From contig WLMP01000009.1 in assembly GCA_009700155.1 (NCBI GenBank), positions 1 through 18,692 on the forward strand: a DNA stretch of 18,692 nucleotides. The letters run 5' to 3'. Made by a program: the position numbers and the translations under genes. The notes below the pieces were generated by a model, which was not told the DNA's origin, did not search any database, and saw nothing but the letters and a program-made list of their open reading frames with translations. How positions within the stretch are numbered: the stretch's first letter is position 1; the number at the start of each line of letters is the position of its first letter. Origin of the DNA: Actinomycetota bacterium. GTDB lineage: Bacteria > Actinomycetota > Actinomycetes > Nanopelagicales > Nanopelagicaceae. Of this stretch, positions 15,420 to 18,692 are shown in pieces.

Positions 15420-16217
15420 TTACTTCTTTTTCTTTTTAGTGTTTTTACTATTAGCAGCTTTTTGTTTTCTGGCAGCAGCAGCTGCTGCTTTCTTACCAGC
15501 ACCTGCAACATAAGTTTTACCAACTGGTTTATTCTGGCTATCCAGATTTGCGTTGATATCCATCTGTAGTTGAGATAGTCGATCGAAAGCGTGCTTTAAC
15601 TTTTGGCGTGACTCTTGAATTGCATGCTCTGCTGCGTTCAAAGAAGCGTTTTGAGTTCTATGTAATCTCTCAGCCTCAGATATCGCCGAAGACAACCATG
15701 ATCGATAGTCAATAATATTTCTAGCAGCATCCTCAATTAGTTTCTGAGCATCTCTTTTTGCTGCGGAAGTAATTTGAGAGGCATCTCTAGCCGATTTATT
15801 TAACATCTCATCGGCTTCACCTTCTGCGGTTAAAATTAAATCAGCAGCATCATCTTCTGCCGCAGTGATGTATTTACGGCCTCGAGATTCTGCAGAAGAA
15901 AGAATGCTTTTTGCTTTAGCCTCAGCACTATCTAACTTTTCTTTAGCTGTTTTATTTGTTTCATTAACTAACCGGGCTACTGCTGAATTAGCTTTAGCTT
16001 CTCGCTGTTGAGCAGACTTAATCATGCTCATTGCAGTTTCAGTAGCTAATATCTCAAACTCTTCACGACTTAAGCCAGTGATATCTCGACGAGAGCGCAG
16101 ATCATTTAATTGGCTCTCTAGCTCACGAATTCTTTCTAACGCGTTTTGTGATGGCGCAGGCTTACTTTCATCCTCGCCTTTGAATCCAACCCATGATAAA
16201 AACTTTTTTTCTGCCAT
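15420..16217 (-). CDS. DivIVA-like alanine-rich coiled-coil protein
   Basis: A 265-residue soluble protein, almost wholly helical. The N-terminus is MAEKKFLSWVGFKGEDE. Residues about 25-225 form a long coiled coil, first ALERIRELESQLNDLRSRRD, then an Ala/Glu/Lys-rich rod (AKAKSILSSAESRGRKYITAAEDDAADLIL and onward) like those in DivIVA-family and ATP-synthase-b-like proteins. The typical DivIVA lipid-binding N-terminus (a DV..F....RGY motif) is absent, so DivIVA is a likeness only. The last 27 residues are basic, ending in five Lys. I start at ATG 16217, which has GGGAAGG eight bases upstream; an in-frame ATG at 16283 would run through the tRNA. It follows tRNA-Leu by 36 bases on the same strand and may share its promoter. 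A cell-division or polar scaffold role is a guess. Confidence 0.78.
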   Translation of the reverse strand: MAEKKFLSWVGFKGEDESKPAPSQNALERIRELESQLNDLRSRRDITGLSREEFEILATETAMSMIKSAQQREAKANSAVARLVNETNKTAKEKLDSAEAKAKSILSSAESRGRKYITAAEDDAADLILTAEGEADEMLNKSARDASQITSAAKRDAQKLIEDAARNIIDYRSWLSSAISEAERLHRTQNASLNAAEHAIQESRQKLKHAFDRLSQLQMDINANLDSQNKPVGKTYVAGAGKKAAAAAARKQKAANSKNTKKKKK

Positions 16218-16253
16218 GTGTATAGCCTTCCCTACAAAGAAATTAAAAACAAC

Positions 16254-16335
16254 TGGTGCGGGAGGTGGGACTTGAACCCACACGCCGAAGCACAGGTTCC
16301 TAAGACCTGCGTGTCTGCCATTTCACCACTCCCGC
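16254..16335 (-). tRNA. tRNA-Leu (anticodon UAG), CCA encoded
   Basis: On the minus strand the acceptor arms GCGGGAG (16335-16329) and CTCCCGC (16264-16258) pair perfectly, followed by A and an encoded CCA (16256-16254). Anticodon stem CAGGT/ACCTG encloses the loop CTTAGGA, giving anticodon TAG, which reads CUN leucine codons. The T arm is GTGGG-TTCAAGT-CCCAC. The D region TGGTGAAATGGCAGACAC and the extra arm TGC-TTCG-GCG agree with a class II (long variable arm) leucine tRNA. A TAATCT 23 bases upstream (complement of 16359-16364) could be its -10 box; no good -35 box is seen. Confidence 0.96.
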
Positions 16336-16432
16336 ATTGCCAAGTAAGTGAGGGGCAAAGATTACGGCTTAAATGGCGGCATCACCAAAACTCAGCGACC
16401 TTTAGCAACCTTGAACGGGTAACCTTGCTCAA

Positions 16433-18118
16433 ATGAGTGCAGATTCAGTGCAAAGTAAGGTTGCCGAGGCAATCCTAAAAGCGCTGGAATTAGCCAAAAA
16501 TTCCAAAGCATTAGAGTGTGAAGTACCTATTAAATTAACTTTAGAGCGTCCGAAAAATCGCGATCACGGAGATTACGCAACCTCAGTTGCACTTTCATTA
16601 GCAAAGCAAGCAAATTTACAACCAAGGGTGATTGCGCAGGTGATTATTGATAATTTAACTCGTAATGACTTATTAGCGTCAGCAGGGATTAGCAAGGTAG
16701 AAATTGCTGGCCCAGGATTTATCAATATAACTTTAGAAACTGCAAGCCAGGCTGCTGATATTGTAAAAATAGTTTCACTTGGAAAAAAATATGGTACCGG
16801 CAACTTATTGGCGGGTAAAAAAATTAATTTAGAGTTTGTTAGTGCTAATCCAACCGGGCCGTTACATTTAGGACATACCAGGTGGGCAGCAGTCGGTGAT
16901 TCTTTAGGAAGGGTTTTATCTGCTGCCGGTGCAGAAGTAACACGAGAGTTTTATGTAAATGATCGTGGAAATCAGATGGATTTATTTGGTGCATCTATTA
17001 GGGCAGCGGCTTTAAATCAACCACGGCCAGAGGATGGCTATCACGGGGCATATATCGAAGATTTAGCAAAAGAAATTATGAAGAATAATCCAGAGTTTAT
17101 CTCGCTACCAGAGACCGAATCAATTTCGGCATTTAGAGATGCTGGATACAAGCTGCAATTAGATGAGCAAAATAGAGTATTAAATAACTTTGGTACTCAT
17201 TTTGATATTTGGTTTTCTGAAAAATCTTTATATGAACATAACTTTTTTGATCATTCTTTACAGAAGCTTAAATCGCAAGGCCATGTTTATGATCTAGATG
17301 GTGCCATCTGGCTTCGTACGACAGATTTTGGAGATGATAAAGATCGCGTAATGATTAAGTCCGATGGTTCATTTGCTTACTTTGCATCAGACTCTGCCTA
17401 CTACGTTAGTAAGAAAGAGCGCGGATTTAATCTTTGTATTTATATGTTGGGTGCAGACCATCATGGATATGTTGGAAGAATTAAAGCACTAGCAGCCTGT
17501 GCTGGTGATGACCAAGATAAAGATGTTGAAATACTCATTGGTCAGATGGTAAAGATTATTGAAAATGGAGAAGAGTTAAAACTTTCAAAACGAGCTGGCA
17601 CCATAATAACTTTGGAAGAGTTAGTAGAAAAAGTTGGCAAAGATGCAGCTAGATATACTTTAATTAGATATCCAACCGATACTCCAATGGTTATGGATGT
17701 TGATTTACTTCGGAAAAATACAAATGATAATCCGGTTTACTATGTTCAGTACGCCCATGCTCGTATTTGTGCAGTGTTAAGGAATGCAAAAGAATTAGGC
17801 ATTAGTTATGGTGTTGATATTTTTAAACCAGATCTACTAGTGCATGAGCGTGAGCGAGAGTTAATCGGATTACTAACTGAGTTTCCAAGAGTTGTCGCAT
17901 CTGCAGCAGAGATGCGAGAGCCACACAGAGTTGCAAGATATATTGAAGATCTCGCTGGCCAATACCATCGATTTTATAATGATTGCAGAGTTTTGCCTTT
18001 AGGGGATGAAAAACCCACTGAATTGAATTCATCTAGGGCAACTCTTTGCCTTGCTACTGCTCAAGTGATAAGTAATGGATTAGATTTACTTGGTGTTAGC
18101 GCTCCGGAGAAGATGTAA
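16433..18118 (+). CDS. argS: Arginyl-tRNA synthetase
   Basis: Charges tRNA-Arg; class I synthetase, 561 residues, normal length. The N-terminal Add-1 domain includes KNRDHGDYATSVALSLAK and GPGFINITL. The ATP site has FVSANPTGPLHLGHTR, with HLGH at 145-148 as the HIGH motif, then REFYVNDRGNQMDLFGASI. Further on are RVMIKSDGSFAYFASDSAYY and LGADHHGYVGRIKA, then KLSKRAGTIITLEEL (383-397), a true KMSKR-type loop, which many ArgRS lack. The C-terminal DALR anticodon-binding domain starts around YYVQYAHARI and ends LLGVSAPEKM. The start ATG has no visible Shine-Dalgarno; the 97-base gap to the divergent tRNA holds no clear promoter I can defend. The stop overlaps lysA by one base. Confidence 0.97.
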   Translation: MSADSVQSKVAEAILKALELAKNSKALECEVPIKLTLERPKNRDHGDYATSVALSLAKQANLQPRVIAQVIIDNLTRNDLLASAGISKVEIAGPGFINITLETASQAADIVKIVSLGKKYGTGNLLAGKKINLEFVSANPTGPLHLGHTRWAAVGDSLGRVLSAAGAEVTREFYVNDRGNQMDLFGASIRAAALNQPRPEDGYHGAYIEDLAKEIMKNNPEFISLPETESISAFRDAGYKLQLDEQNRVLNNFGTHFDIWFSEKSLYEHNFFDHSLQKLKSQGHVYDLDGAIWLRTTDFGDDKDRVMIKSDGSFAYFASDSAYYVSKKERGFNLCIYMLGADHHGYVGRIKALAACAGDDQDKDVEILIGQMVKIIENGEELKLSKRAGTIITLEELVEKVGKDAARYTLIRYPTDTPMVMDVDLLRKNTNDNPVYYVQYAHARICAVLRNAKELGISYGVDIFKPDLLVHERERELIGLLTEFPRVVASAAEMREPHRVARYIEDLAGQYHRFYNDCRVLPLGDEKPTELNSSRATLCLATAQVISNGLDLLGVSAPEKM

Positions 18119-18692
18119 TGACTCCTAATAAATATCCAACTTCACTTTTTTCAAGTAATTTAGAGTTTAAGAATGAGAATACCTATGGTGGCCAGTTATC
18201 AATAGCAGGCTGCTCTGCAGAAAGTCTTGTGAAAGAGTTTGGCTCACCACTTTATGTTATTGACCAAGATGATTTTTATTTGCGGACTAAAGCTTGGAAA
18301 TCAGCATTAGATAATGAATTTGAAAGCAATAATCTGTATTACGCAGCAAAGTCATTTATAAGTATTGAAGTTACCAAGTGGCTTAAAGAGCTCAACGTGG
18401 GGCTTGATGTTTGTAGTGGTGGCGAACTTTTGGTAGCTCTAGCTGCCAAATTTCCAGCAGCAAATATTGAGTTTCACGGCAACAATAAATCTGAATCTGA
18501 AATTAAGTTAGCAATTGATTCTGGAGTTGGCGTCATCGTAATTGACTCATTTGATGAGATAAAGCGCGTTTCAAGTATTGCAAAAAGCTCTAAGAAGGTT
18601 CAAAAAGTTTATTTGAGATTAACTCCTGGAGTAGAAGTACATACACATGAGTTTATTTCGACTGCCCATGAGGATGTTAAATTTGGATTCTC
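18118..18692 (+). CDS. lysA: Diaminopimelate decarboxylase (3' end cut)
   Basis: PLP enzyme that turns meso-diaminopimelate into lysine. 191 codons are visible before the window ends. Motifs: YGGQLSIAG...LVKEFGSPLYVIDQDD (the typical LysA opening), YYAAKSF with Lys78 as the PLP lysine, LNVGLDVCSGGELLVALAAKFP, IEFHGNNKSESEIKLAIDSGVGVIVIDSFDEI, LRLTPGVEVHTHEFISTAHEDVKFGF. The usual KAF after YAx reads KSF. ATG overlaps the argS stop (TAATG), so translation is coupled. argS-lysA is a standard actinobacterial pair, normally followed by hom, thrC and thrB, which would lie beyond the window. Confidence 0.95.
   Translation, partial: MTPNKYPTSLFSSNLEFKNENTYGGQLSIAGCSAESLVKEFGSPLYVIDQDDFYLRTKAWKSALDNEFESNNLYYAAKSFISIEVTKWLKELNVGLDVCSGGELLVALAAKFPAANIEFHGNNKSESEIKLAIDSGVGVIVIDSFDEIKRVSSIAKSSKKVQKVYLRLTPGVEVHTHEFISTAHEDVKFGF

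Noticed and set aside
16218..16283. N-terminal extension of the coiled-coil protein to ATG 16283
   Set aside because: It would translate the 3' part of tRNA-Leu; the ATG at 16217 has a good ribosome binding site.
16218..16436. A 72-residue plus-strand frame across tRNA-Leu into argS
   Set aside because: It is the complement of a confident tRNA and resembles the spurious tRNA-derived peptides often called as genes.
1..18692. CRISPR array, insertion sequence, phage or defence island
   Set aside because: No regularly spaced repeats, transposase, integrase, restriction or toxin-antitoxin gene was seen; gene order is largely core chromosomal.

Overview
The window looks like a stretch of chromosome from a small, A+T-rich, planktonic actinobacterium, probably a freshwater Nanopelagicales (acI-type) lineage. 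Three things support this. The gene neighbourhoods are actinobacterial: clpS-DUF2017 ... murI-rph-rdgB, argS-lysA, and a DUF3039 gene. There is an actinorhodopsin. The DNA is low in G+C and tightly packed, with no gene-free stretch above 300 bases. The genus cannot be fixed by eye.

Layout. Bases 1-1550 (+) hold the end of a riboflavin operon (ribBA, cut by the window edge, then ribH). Bases 1588-6511 (-) read, in transcription order, argF, pntAA, pntAB, pntB and a pirin. This is one tight run carrying a three-subunit proton-translocating transhydrogenase. Bases 6552-9416 (+) hold DUF3039, a secreted GH18-type glycosidase, clpS and a DUF2017 gene, ending at a strong hairpin. Bases 9468-10238 (-) hold actinorhodopsin, with a structured leader of about 150 bases. 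Bases 10449-12698 (+) hold murI, rph and rdgB. Bases 12818-13555 (+) encode an unusual membrane protein with a histone-H1-like basic tail and an outer FN3-like domain, closed by a clear terminator. Bases 13600-16335 (-) hold an acyltransferase-3/SGNH protein, a DivIVA-like coiled-coil protein and a tRNA-Leu(UAG). Bases 16433-18692 (+) hold argS and the start of lysA.

How the genes fit together. Actinorhodopsin pumps protons outward in light, and PntAA/AB/B can spend that gradient to make NADPH. Having both in one window fits a photoheterotroph, but the functional link is inference. Several genes concern the cell envelope: murI and lysA for peptidoglycan precursors, the GH18 enzyme, the O-acyltransferase and the FN3 membrane protein. 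clpS, rph and rdgB are housekeeping quality-control genes.

Most notable observations: rph has no ATG, GTG or TTG start available for its conserved N-terminus and appears to start at ATT behind a strong ribosome binding site. Actinorhodopsin sits inverted inside the conserved clpS-DUF2017/murI-rph-rdgB block, beside two perfect palindromes (14 and 16 bp) and a hairpin covering its ribosome binding site. The H1-tail/TM/FN3 protein is an uncommon architecture. I saw no CRISPR array, insertion sequence, phage gene or defence island.
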